NCBI GenBank assembly: GCA_900102065.1
Contig: FMVK01000003.1
Span: 220,346-284,345 of the forward strand
DNA length: 64,000 nt
Reading direction: 5' to 3'
From: Lachnospiraceae bacterium XPB1003
GTDB lineage: Bacteria; Bacillota; Clostridia; Lachnospirales; Lachnospiraceae
How positions within the stretch are numbered: position 1 is the stretch's first letter; each line of letters starts with the position of its first letter. This document shows, in pieces, positions 43,673 through 51,810 of this stretch. The notes beneath the pieces are model-generated. The model was given only the letters and a program-made list of their open reading frames with translations, was not told the DNA's origin and did not search any database. A program made the position numbers and the translations under genes.

Positions 43673-44674
43673 ATGATCGATAAAACCATCAGAGAATTAA
43701 AAGAACGATATCCATATATAAAAATATATTTGGATGATTTTGATCTGTGTTTTGATGAGGGAAAATCATTTGAAGAAAATCTGAAAGAACAACCGGATAG
43801 TTTTTTCGAACAGCGTAAGATGACCATTGGAGAGATAGTGGATGAATTCAAAGATTATCTTGAAAAAGCTGTGGCTATCCTTAATGAAAATATGGAAAGA
43901 GTTGATCATATCACTGTTTTTCCGGGAAAAGGAAAGGACGGGGCTCCGGAAGCGTTTGAAAAGATAACGGTGCAACCCGGGGAGATCATAGCTATTGTAG
44001 GAGAAACCGGCAGCGGAAAGAGCCGCTTGCTTGAGGATATAGAATGGCAGGCGGAGAAAGATACTCCTACAGGCAGAACAGTGATGATCAATGATATGCC
44101 CAAAAAGGAACGCAAAAAATTATCCGGAAGACAGAGGATGATAGCGCAGTTATCTCAGAACATGAATTTTGTACTGGATATGAATGTCGATGAGTTCCTG
44201 ACAATGCATGCCGAATGTTTTGTCGGTAAAGCGGAAGTGCCGGGATTGGTAGAGAAGGTATATGAGGCTGCAATTAAACTCTCCGGTGAAAAGTTTATGC
44301 CGGATTCATCAATAACAGGACTCAGCGGCGGACAATCCAGAGCACTAATGATCGCCGATTGCGCTTATATATCCCGTGCACCGATCATTTTGATCGATGA
44401 GATTGAAAATGCAGGTATCGATATACAAAAAGCTATGAAGATCCTCGTAGGAAGTGAAAAGATAGTATTCATAGCAACTCATGATCCGGTGCTTGCATTG
44501 TTCGCCAATAAACGTATAGTCATAAAAAACGGGGCAATATGCAATGTCATCGAAAGAAATGAAGAAGAGGAAAAAGCATTGCATGAGGCGGAAAAACTTG
44601 ACAGACAATTGCTTCTTCTCAGAAACAGGATCAGGGCAGGTGAGATCATCTCACAGTTCGGGGAGATGGCATAA
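43673..44674 (+). CDS. Stand-alone ABC-type ATPase with an N-terminal accessory domain
   Basis: A 333-residue protein. The first 65 residues (ELKERYPYIKIYLDDFDLCF, KMTIGEIVDEF) loosely resemble small ScdA-N/DUF1858-type domains, which is a weak resemblance. An ABC cassette follows: Walker A GETGSGKSRLLEDIEW (about 112-127), Q-loop AQLSQNMNF, signature LSGGQSRALMIAD and Walker B PIILIDEIENAGID, then H-loop IATHDP. No permease adjoins it, so it may act on an enzyme instead, as the AtwA-type ATPases do. ATG 43673 follows AGGAG. Its last 24 bp overlap the convergent regulator gene. Confidence 0.78.
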   Translation: MIDKTIRELKERYPYIKIYLDDFDLCFDEGKSFEENLKEQPDSFFEQRKMTIGEIVDEFKDYLEKAVAILNENMERVDHITVFPGKGKDGAPEAFEKITVQPGEIIAIVGETGSGKSRLLEDIEWQAEKDTPTGRTVMINDMPKKERKKLSGRQRMIAQLSQNMNFVLDMNVDEFLTMHAECFVGKAEVPGLVEKVYEAAIKLSGEKFMPDSSITGLSGGQSRALMIADCAYISRAPIILIDEIENAGIDIQKAMKILVGSEKIVFIATHDPVLALFANKRIVIKNGAICNVIERNEEEEKALHEAEKLDRQLLLLRNRIRAGEIISQFGEMA

Positions 44675-45322
44675 TGTTACATTGTTGCCGTTCATTATGA
44701 TCATACCATCGTCCTGCATACGTCCCAGTTCGCGGCAGACACTTGAACGTTCGGCACATACATAGGAAGCGAGCTGTTCTCTGTTGAAATTCATTTTAAA
44801 ACTTCTGCTGTTGCTGCTTGCTGCGGATTGAATAAAATATGTCATCAGCTTTTCGCGCAAAGTCTTTTGCGTGAGAAGCTGAATTTTTTTATTTAATTGA
44901 ATATTGGTTCCCGCAAGTATGCGGGTAATATTATTGATAAATTTAATGTAATAAGAGTCATTTTTGGGTGATGACAGAACAGAACGAAGGTCTAAATACA
45001 GGATGTCCGTATCTGCGGCAGCTATAAAATAAGCGAAAGAGTTGTGCTGTCCTGTAATGGAAAATGCCTGGCCGATCAGTTCTCCGGGGGATTCGGAAAC
45101 AACTATTCCCTCCCTGCCGACGTTCGTGATCTGGACTACGTTGACCTGGCCTGAAAGAATGATACCGGTATATTTGATGGCATCGCCCGGACCGTAAATC
45201 TCTTCTCCTTTTATATATTTTCTTTCAAAATATCCATATTCGTTAAGAAAGATATCTATCTCGTCTGCGGAGAAACCGCAAAACAGATCGGATTTTGACA
45301 GTTCGTGTATAACTTTGATCAT
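44651..45322 (-). CDS. Crp/Fnr-family transcription regulator
   Basis: A 223-residue protein with an N-terminal cyclic-nucleotide-type sensor domain (about 10-130, IKYTGIILSGQVNVVQI and GELIGQAFSITG) and a C-terminal helix-turn-helix (NREQLASYVCAERSSVCRELG, about 183-203). No Fnr-type N-terminal cysteine cluster is visible, so the effector is not an obvious 4Fe-4S oxygen sensor. It is divergent from the nifH-like gene and is the likely regulator of the island. ATG 45322 is used; the in-frame TTG at 45346 lies inside a palindrome. Confidence 0.82.
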   Translation of the reverse strand: MIKVIHELSKSDLFCGFSADEIDIFLNEYGYFERKYIKGEEIYGPGDAIKYTGIILSGQVNVVQITNVGREGIVVSESPGELIGQAFSITGQHNSFAYFIAAADTDILYLDLRSVLSSPKNDSYYIKFINNITRILAGTNIQLNKKIQLLTQKTLREKLMTYFIQSAASSNSRSFKMNFNREQLASYVCAERSSVCRELGRMQDDGMIIMNGNNVTLCHLPEL

Positions 45323-45333
45323 TTTACAAAAAT

Positions 45334-45347
45334 GTTGCCGTGGCAAC
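45334..45347 (-). promoter_or_regulatory. Palindrome in the regulator leader
   Basis: GTTGCC (45334-45339) and GGCAAC (45342-45347) are a perfect inverted repeat with a two-base centre. It stands about 12 nt before the regulator start codon, between the ribosome-binding purines and ATG. It could be an autoregulatory site, or a hairpin that controls access to the start codon. Confidence 0.5.
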
Positions 45348-45381
45348 TTCCTTTTTCTTTGTTTTTATATATAGTAATCGA

Positions 45382-45399
45382 GGTTAGAGATAACTAACC
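45382..45399 (+). promoter_or_regulatory. Operator-like inverted repeat before the nifH-like gene
   Basis: GGTTAG (45382-45387) and CTAACC (45394-45399) are perfect inverted repeats with six bases between them. The GGTT-N7-ACTAAC arrangement (45382-45398) is identical in spacing to that at 42004-42020. A perfect 14-bp palindrome (ATGATAT/ATATCAT, 45403-45416) follows and may overlap the promoter. Confidence 0.6.
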
Positions 45400-45459
45400 A
45401 TGATGATATATATCATACATTCGATCGGAAAATAAAACAAGGGAAAGAGGTAAGAATTA

Positions 45460-46221
45460 ATGATCAAGATTGCTGTTTACGGAAAAGGGGGGATCGGCAA
45501 GTCTACAACGACTTCAAATCTTGCAGCAGCATTATCCAAAAAGTATAAAGTAATGCAGATCGGATGTGACCCGAAAGCGGATTCTACCAAGAATCTGATG
45601 GGAGGACGGAAAACATCCACTGTTCTCGGGACAATAAAAGAAAAAGGTGAGGATATCCGATTAGAAGATATAGTGCATGTCGGATACAACGGAGTGCTTT
45701 GTGTTGAAGCGGGAGGACCGACTCCCGGAATAGGATGCGCAGGTCTGGGTATCATATCAGCTTTTCAAAAACTTGAGGAATTAGGCGCATTTGAAACCTA
45801 CAAACCTGACATCGTCTTATATGACGTTCTCGGAGATGTTGTATGCGGAGGTTTTGCAATGCCGATCAGAGACGGTTATGCAGAACACATCTTTATTGTC
45901 ACATCAGGCGAGATGATGGCTTTGTTTGCTGCGGACAATATTAACAGGGCCGTTAATAACTTTAAAGACAGAGGCTATGCGAGAGTCAGAGGCATAGTTC
46001 TAAACGAGAGACTGGTTGAGAATGAGGATCAACTTGTATCACAGTTTGCCAGAGAAAATGGCCTTAATGTTATTCAGACGATCCACAGAAGTAAGATGGT
46101 TCAATTGGCGGAAGATGATGGAATGACTGTTGTTGAGAAATTCCCTGATTCGGATATCGCACAGGATTATAAATCACTTGCAGACAAGATGATCGAAATC
46201 TGTTCCGAGGGGGTAGCTTAA
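45460..46221 (+). CDS. Nitrogenase iron protein-like reductase (NifH/BchL family)
   Basis: ATP-dependent electron donor for a nitrogenase-like catalytic pair. The 253 residues have the P-loop [13 protein letters not shown] (8-20), switch [10 protein letters not shown] (36-44), and two 4Fe-4S ligands, Cys93 in PGIGCAG and Cys129 in [10 protein letters not shown], as in NifH/BchL/CfbC. The arginine after GCAG that is ADP-ribosylated in NifH is Leu here (GCAGLGI). Shorter than NifH (about 290). Two catalytic-subunit homologues follow immediately and no nifB/E/N is seen, so a non-fixing reductase is likely. Confidence 0.9.
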   Translation: MIKIAVYGKGGIGKSTTTSNLAAALSKKYKVMQIGCDPKADSTKNLMGGRKTSTVLGTIKEKGEDIRLEDIVHVGYNGVLCVEAGGPTPGIGCAGLGIISAFQKLEELGAFETYKPDIVLYDVLGDVVCGGFAMPIRDGYAEHIFIVTSGEMMALFAADNINRAVNNFKDRGYARVRGIVLNERLVENEDQLVSQFARENGLNVIQTIHRSKMVQLAEDDGMTVVEKFPDSDIAQDYKSLADKMIEICSEGVA

Positions 46222-47463
46222 ATGAAGTTTGACGGAAATCTGTGCTATTGCTCACCGGCACATGGAGGCTGGGGAATAATAAGAGTTGCGGCTTTGATAC
46301 CGGAGAGCTATCTGCTTTTTGTCTGCCCGGCAGCCTGCTTCAGGCACGGTGCACTTGGTGCTATACAGCATGGCTACAAGAACAGGATATCTTATCTATA
46401 TATAGATCAGGAAGATATTGTAGAAGGATATGACAGTCTTATCGAAGATGGTATTGATGAATTACTTCAGAGAACAAAAGAAAAGATAAAGCTTTTATTT
46501 GTTTATGTTTCATGTCTTGATGATTTCATTGGTACGGATCTTGATGCCGTGCTTGAAAAGATCGGAAAAAAGTATCCGGATATTGTTTTCAGACCGGGGC
46601 ACATGAATCCTATCGCATCCAGTACAAAGCTTCCTCCGGCGGTGACAACCTATGATTCAATGCTCAAAGCGTTACCTGTTCATGAGTCATTGGATGAAAA
46701 TATAACATTCTATGGAAATTTCGTTGGTATTCCCGAAGACAATGAATTGATAACGGCTCTGAAAAATGCAGGAAAAAAAGTAAGACAATTAAGTAACTGC
46801 AGTACTTTTGAAGAGTATAGGGAATTGTCCCTGTCAAAGTACGGCATTCTGTTAAAGCCGCTTGCAAGATTGGGCCTTGTTAACCTGGAAAAGAAAACAG
46901 AGGCTGTACATTGCAATATGTTTGCGTCTTATGACATGGATATCATCAAAAAATCATATGAGGATATCGAAAAGATGCTGGGAATGCAGATCATTCCCGA
47001 TATGGCGATGGCCGAAAAGAAAGCATTGAAAGCAATAAAAAATGCGAAAGAAGCAGTTAAGGATCTTCCTGTATATGTGTCTGACAGTGCGACGGTATTT
47101 CCCTGCAGCCTGGCGGTAACTCTGCTCAAGTACGGATTCAATATAAAGAGGATTTATGCTGTGGATCTGGTAGGACCCGATCAGGATGCGATCAGAGAAT
47201 TAAGTGAACAGTATCCGGATGTCGAGATCATCCAGGCGGATCATCCCAAAATGAATATCCGTGAAAGAAATGAAAGTTACGCTTTAGCTATCGGCGAGGA
47301 GGCGGCTTATCTTTCAAACAGCAGATTTGTTGCGGATATTTCGGCTGATGAAGGCCTGCTCGGATATCAGGGAGTGATGATACTGATGGATACACTAACT
47401 GAGGCGGTTAAAGAGAAGGCTGATATCAGAAAGCTTATTGAAGAATACGGAGGTATTGTGTGA
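46222..47463 (+). CDS. Nitrogenase component 1-like protein, subunit A (NifD/NifE-like)
   Basis: A 413-residue subunit, shorter than NifD (about 490). Candidate cluster ligands are Cys8/Cys10, Cys35/Cys39 in FVCPAACFRHG and Cys98 in VYVSCLDD, in the spacing of the NifD cluster cysteines. A Cys at 231 occurs in AVHCNMFASY, which by eye aligns with the NifD segment holding the FeMo-cofactor Cys ligand. The cofactor His is not found in the C-terminal segment (ADISADEGLLGYQG). It begins right after the nifH-like stop, and its stop overlaps the next start. The substrate is unknown. Confidence 0.85.
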   Translation: MKFDGNLCYCSPAHGGWGIIRVAALIPESYLLFVCPAACFRHGALGAIQHGYKNRISYLYIDQEDIVEGYDSLIEDGIDELLQRTKEKIKLLFVYVSCLDDFIGTDLDAVLEKIGKKYPDIVFRPGHMNPIASSTKLPPAVTTYDSMLKALPVHESLDENITFYGNFVGIPEDNELITALKNAGKKVRQLSNCSTFEEYRELSLSKYGILLKPLARLGLVNLEKKTEAVHCNMFASYDMDIIKKSYEDIEKMLGMQIIPDMAMAEKKALKAIKNAKEAVKDLPVYVSDSATVFPCSLAVTLLKYGFNIKRIYAVDLVGPDQDAIRELSEQYPDVEIIQADHPKMNIRERNESYALAIGEEAAYLSNSRFVADISADEGLLGYQGVMILMDTLTEAVKEKADIRKLIEEYGGIV

Positions 47464-48647
47464 TGAAAAATAAGGTATGCATGTATCTGCCTCCTTTTGC
47501 GGGAGATTATTCGGGCGTAGCATCTGCATTATTTGATCTCGGCGGAATGATCTGCATCCATGATGCGGCAGGATGCACAGGAAACTATACGCACTTTGAC
47601 GAACCGAGATGGTACGGAAGTGAGGCAATGGTTTATTGTACCGGACTTAGAAAGATGGAAGCCATCCTGGGAGATGATGAAAAGTTTATTAACCGCATCG
47701 TTGATAATGCATTGGAGAAGAAACCGGAGTTTATTGCCGTGATCGGAAGCCCGGTTCCGAATGTGATCGGATTTGATTTTAAAGGCGTTGCGAACGAGAT
47801 CAAAAAGAAGTCAGGTATACCGACTTTCGGATTCGCAACGGCGGGGATAAAAGGATCTTATAAAGACGGGATCGTAATGGCTGCTAAAGAACTTCTTGAT
47901 CATTATCGCAGAAACCCTGATAAAAATGCAGCGCTTACCTCAGATGCTTATGTTGCTGTTCCCGGGATATCTCCGCTTGATATGCCGCAGGATATGTATG
48001 AGAAACTTCAGGATCTGATCGCGGATATGGGGCTGCCACTTATACAGAAAAAGGGGTATTACGGAAGTCTTGATTATTATAAACATCCCGAAGTCGTAAA
48101 GCTAAATATTGTTTTTAATCAGGCGGGATATGAGATTGCGGAATATATGAAAAAAGAATTTGGCATTCCGTTTATCACGGGATTCCCTATTGGTGAAACG
48201 CAAACAAGTTTATATAGAAAGTACGTTAAGGATGCGTATGCGGGCAGTACCTGTGATGGATATCTCCGGAATTCAAACCTGGGAGATGATCATGAAGGAA
48301 AGGCATTGGTGATCGCAGACGGAGTGACAGGACTTTCAATAAAGGAATATTTAAAAAAATCCGGATGGGAAGTTACTGTCGGTGTTATATCAGGGGAGTT
48401 TAAGGAGACCATAGATCTTTCAAATGAAGATCTGATCATTGAGGAAGTATCCAAAGATTATGATCTTATCATTGCCGATCCTTTGATCCTTGAACTGATC
48501 CCGGATGGAACAAAGACAATTGCATTACCTCATTATGCTGTATCAAGCAGAGTGGGAAAAGATATGAACTGGGATTTCCTTAATGAAGGATCCTGGATCG
48601 AAAGACTGAATCCATTGGTTAAACAGGTCAATATTAAATTGGCTTGA
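47463..48647 (+). CDS. Nitrogenase component 1-like protein, subunit B (NifK/NifN-like)
   Basis: A 394-residue partner of subunit A. Candidate cluster cysteines are Cys6, Cys31 and Cys38 (ICIHDAAGCTGNY) and Cys59 (MVYCTGLRKMEAILG), the layout of the NifK/N/BchB side. Three Rossmann-like domains fit the family (SPVPNVIGFDFKGVANE, NIVFNQAGYEIAEYMKKEFG and others). Starting at ATG 47463 overlapping the stop of subunit A (TGATG); an in-frame GTG sits at 47460. Two unlike subunits suggest an A2B2 enzyme rather than a CfbD-type homodimer. Confidence 0.85.
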   Translation: MKNKVCMYLPPFAGDYSGVASALFDLGGMICIHDAAGCTGNYTHFDEPRWYGSEAMVYCTGLRKMEAILGDDEKFINRIVDNALEKKPEFIAVIGSPVPNVIGFDFKGVANEIKKKSGIPTFGFATAGIKGSYKDGIVMAAKELLDHYRRNPDKNAALTSDAYVAVPGISPLDMPQDMYEKLQDLIADMGLPLIQKKGYYGSLDYYKHPEVVKLNIVFNQAGYEIAEYMKKEFGIPFITGFPIGETQTSLYRKYVKDAYAGSTCDGYLRNSNLGDDHEGKALVIADGVTGLSIKEYLKKSGWEVTVGVISGEFKETIDLSNEDLIIEEVSKDYDLIIADPLILELIPDGTKTIALPHYAVSSRVGKDMNWDFLNEGSWIERLNPLVKQVNIKLA

Positions 48648-48671
48648 ATATATAAAGAAAGAGGTACTCTA

Positions 48672-49910
48672 ATGAAGAAAAAATTATGTGCATTGTTAAT
48701 GACAGCTGCGGTGTCATTATACGGACTTGCAGCTTGCGGAACAGAACAGGCCGGTGGCGGTATGACAGGTGCAACTGAAAGTAATGAACCCGTTGCAATC
48801 GAAAATGCTACCGAAGCTGTGACGGATGCAACGGAAGCGGTTGGAGAAGGCAATTCTGAAGTCAAGGAATTCATATATGATGAAAACGATCCCGACGGAA
48901 CTCATATCGTTATAGATCATGCAGGCGATGAAGTTGAAGTTCCTAACAGGATAAGCCGCATTGCGATCGGAAGTTTTTATCCCCTTGCATCCGTAACAGC
49001 CGAGTATCTTGGCTCTGCCGATATGATAGTCGGAATTCATCCTGTATCCATGTCCGCAGCTAAAAACGGATTACTGGGACAGGTATATCCGGAGATACTG
49101 GATGCGAATACGGATTTCATTGCAGGTTCCGAAGTAAATATTGAAGAGCTTCTCAAGATAGATCCCGATGTTGTTATCGGTGTGGGTCAGGAACAGGCAC
49201 AGGCCATCAGAGAAGCAGGTATTCCTGCACTTGCTGTTTCCGCTTCTGCATGGGAATATGACATGTTTGATACATATGATAACTGGGTAGATCTGTTGGA
49301 TCAGGTATTTGGCGGAAGCCCGGTGGCTGATATGGTTCAGAAAGAAAGTGCTGAAAGTTATGACTATGTTCAGTCTGTTGTTTCGGATATTCCCGAAGAA
49401 GAGAGAGCAAGAGTTCTTGTTTTATTCCAGTACAGCGATGCTGCAATGGTAGCATCCGGTGTTAATTTCTTCGGACAGAAGTGGTGCGATTATGTTAATG
49501 CATACAATGTTGCCAGCGAAGTTGAGAATGGTATACAGGTTCAGCTTTCAATGGAACAGGTTTACGAGTGGGATCCGGATGTGATAATCATCACAAACTT
49601 CTGCGGCACACAGCCTGAAGATCTGTATGATAATGCGATAGGAAATGATGACTGGAGCACGGTAAGTGCTGTTAAGAATAAGCGTGTTTATAAGATGCCG
49701 CTTGGTCTCTACAGAAGTTATACTCCGGGCGGAGATACACCTGTTACATTAAAGTGGCTTGCAAAGACAGTTTATCCCGATCTCTTTGCGGATATGGATA
49801 TAAGACAGGAGGCACGTGATTATTACAGCGAACTGTTAGGATATGAATTCTCGGATGAACAGCTTGATATGATGTTCAACCCGTCAAGAAATGCGGCTGA
49901 TGGACTGTAA
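48672..49910 (+). CDS. FecB/BtuF-type substrate-binding lipoprotein
   Basis: Receptor lipoprotein of an ABC importer. The 412 residues start with a signal peptide and lipobox LAAC (Cys22). An Ala/Glu/Thr-rich spacer follows, then a type 3 binding protein fold (RISRIAIGSFYPLASVTAEYL, DPDVVIGVGQEQAQAI, WDPDVIIITNFCG). Fold members bind siderophores, haem or cobalamin. The ligand cannot be told. It is 24 nt from the nitrogenase-like subunit B, so import and reduction genes are in one run. Confidence 0.88.
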   Translation: MKKKLCALLMTAAVSLYGLAACGTEQAGGGMTGATESNEPVAIENATEAVTDATEAVGEGNSEVKEFIYDENDPDGTHIVIDHAGDEVEVPNRISRIAIGSFYPLASVTAEYLGSADMIVGIHPVSMSAAKNGLLGQVYPEILDANTDFIAGSEVNIEELLKIDPDVVIGVGQEQAQAIREAGIPALAVSASAWEYDMFDTYDNWVDLLDQVFGGSPVADMVQKESAESYDYVQSVVSDIPEEERARVLVLFQYSDAAMVASGVNFFGQKWCDYVNAYNVASEVENGIQVQLSMEQVYEWDPDVIIITNFCGTQPEDLYDNAIGNDDWSTVSAVKNKRVYKMPLGLYRSYTPGGDTPVTLKWLAKTVYPDLFADMDIRQEARDYYSELLGYEFSDEQLDMMFNPSRNAADGL

Positions 49911-49916
49911 ATCAAA

Positions 49917-50915
49917 ATGAAAAAAAGAACTAATATTATTTGGACTATAGGTATCATTACCGTAATGGTTATAGCATTTACCATTGCGGTTACGGCCGGC
50001 AGATATACGATCTCTGTTGAGGATATGATAAAAACATTGACAGGTCAGGCTGTTGAAGACAGTAATGTAAAGACTGTATTATTCAATATCCGCCTGCCAA
50101 GGGCATTGCTTGCCATTATCTCCGGCGCAGGACTCGCTGTTGCAGGCGCTGCATTCCAAAGCATGTTTTCCAATCCGCTTGCAACACCGGATACGCTTGG
50201 TGTTGCTACGGGCGCATCCTTTGGAGCGACCCTGGGGATCATGATGAGATTACCGGCCATGGGTATTCAGGGTACCGCATTTTTGATGGGTATCATCTCA
50301 ATATTTCTGGTTTATTCAATCAGCAAGGTTAAGGGTGAATCATCACTCGTGATGCTGATCTTAGCAGGTATGGTTATAAGCTCATTGTTTGAAGCGCTTG
50401 TATCATTGGTTAAATATGTTGCGGATCCGCAGGATGTGTTGCCGGAGATCACTTATTGGCTGATGGGAAGTCTGGCCGGAACAGGCTTTGATGACTTACT
50501 GGTCGGAACGCTTCCTATGGTGGTAGGAATATTTATAATTCTTGGATTAAGATGGAAATTGAATGTTTTGTCATTAAATGAGGATGAAGCACGATCCATG
50601 GGTATCAATCTGAGATTTATCAGAGGGCTGACCATTATCTCATCAACAATGATCACTGCTTCGGTGATCGCAATGTGCGGAAAAGTCGGATGGATCGGAA
50701 TCCTGATCCCTCACGTTGCCAGGATGATATTCGGAAATAACAATAAATACGTTATTCCGGCATCATTGGGGCTGGGAGCAACATATCTGCTGATAATAGA
50801 TACGGTGGCCAGAAGTATATCCGCAGCGGAATTGCCGATCTCTATTCTGACTGCAATCATAGGAGCTCCGGTATTCATCGTTTTACTTAGAAAGACAGGA
50901 GGGATAAAAGCATGA
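49917..50915 (+). CDS. FecCD/BtuC-type ABC permease
   Basis: A 332-residue membrane protein of the FecCD family with about ten membrane helices, for example RLPRALLAIISGAGLAVAGA (about 57-76), the conserved SNPLATPDTLGVATGASFGA and GWIGILIPHVARMIFG near the C-terminus. Only one permease gene is present, so the pore is probably a homodimer. It follows the lipoprotein by 6 nt, and the ATPase start overlaps its stop. Confidence 0.92.
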   Translation: MKKRTNIIWTIGIITVMVIAFTIAVTAGRYTISVEDMIKTLTGQAVEDSNVKTVLFNIRLPRALLAIISGAGLAVAGAAFQSMFSNPLATPDTLGVATGASFGATLGIMMRLPAMGIQGTAFLMGIISIFLVYSISKVKGESSLVMLILAGMVISSLFEALVSLVKYVADPQDVLPEITYWLMGSLAGTGFDDLLVGTLPMVVGIFIILGLRWKLNVLSLNEDEARSMGINLRFIRGLTIISSTMITASVIAMCGKVGWIGILIPHVARMIFGNNNKYVIPASLGLGATYLLIIDTVARSISAAELPISILTAIIGAPVFIVLLRKTGGIKA

Positions 50916-51772
50916 CATTTGAAGTGAGAAACGCATCATTTGGATATAAAGGCGGTAAAAATATCCTGAGTAATATCTCATTGTGCGTTGAAAAAGGGGA
51001 GATACTTTCTATCCTCGGATCAAATGGCGTGGGAAAGACAACACTTTTACGATGCACGCTTGGATTTCAGCCCTGGAGGAAAGGCGCAACTTTTATCGAT
51101 GGTATTGAGTGGTCAAAATGGAAAAATCAGGATATCTGGAAAAAGATCGGATACGTTCCGCAGGCTAAGCGATCTGCATTTTCTTATACTGCCGAAGAAA
51201 TGGTCCTGCTTGGACGTAATGCTCACCTGGGACTGTTAGCACAGCCGTCAAAAGAAGATATGATACTGGCGGAGAAGTGCCTTGAGATGGTCGGAATGGA
51301 ACGCCTTAAGGGAAAGCTTTGTAATGAAATATCAGGCGGAGAATTACAGATGGTCCTGATCGCCAGAGCACTTGCTACCGACCCTGAGATGCTGATCCTG
51401 GATGAGCCTGAATCAAATCTTGATTTTAAGAATCAGTTGATCGTCATAAATACAATAAAAGATATATGTGACAGAGAAGGTATATCGTCGATTATCAATA
51501 CGCATTATCCGGAGCATGCCATAGCGATCTCTAAAAAGGCTCTTATCCTTAACAGGGATGGAAGCAATGTTTTCGGAAAAGCAAAGACGGTGATCACAGA
51601 AAAGAACCTCAGAAAAGCCTTTGATGTTGATGTGAGGATCCGTTCATTTGAGGCTGAAGGAGAAATGCATACATGTGTTCTGCCGATAGGGATCATAGAT
51701 AACAGCGTCAATCCGGAAGTGGTTGACGGGATATTTCCGGAACAGAACAGGCTGATACATGGCGTTGCATGA
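50912..51772 (+). CDS. FecE/BtuD-type ABC ATPase
   Basis: A 286-residue ATPase of the siderophore/cobalamin importer class. Walker A is LGSNGVGKTTLLRCTLG (about 35-51), then the Q-loop VPQAKRSAFSYTAEE, signature ISGGELQMVLIARAL, Walker B MLILDEPESNLDF and H-loop NTHYPEHA. A C-terminal tail (about 230-286) is unusual. The start overlaps the permease stop (ATGA). It ends the island operon; a terminator with the right-hand 30-bp repeat follows. Confidence 0.92.
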   Translation: MTFEVRNASFGYKGGKNILSNISLCVEKGEILSILGSNGVGKTTLLRCTLGFQPWRKGATFIDGIEWSKWKNQDIWKKIGYVPQAKRSAFSYTAEEMVLLGRNAHLGLLAQPSKEDMILAEKCLEMVGMERLKGKLCNEISGGELQMVLIARALATDPEMLILDEPESNLDFKNQLIVINTIKDICDREGISSIINTHYPEHAIAISKKALILNRDGSNVFGKAKTVITEKNLRKAFDVDVRIRSFEAEGEMHTCVLPIGIIDNSVNPEVVDGIFPEQNRLIHGVA

Positions 51773-51810
51773 TCTGAATAAAAAACAAATGAAATAAAGT
51801 AATTTTATCG

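Noticed and set aside
45460..48647. A nitrogen-fixation (nif) operon
   Set aside because: Only NifH-like and two short component 1-like genes occur. The subunits are 390-415 residues rather than about 490-520, and no nifB, nifE, nifN or nifV is in the window. The cofactor His ligand was not found in the expected place.
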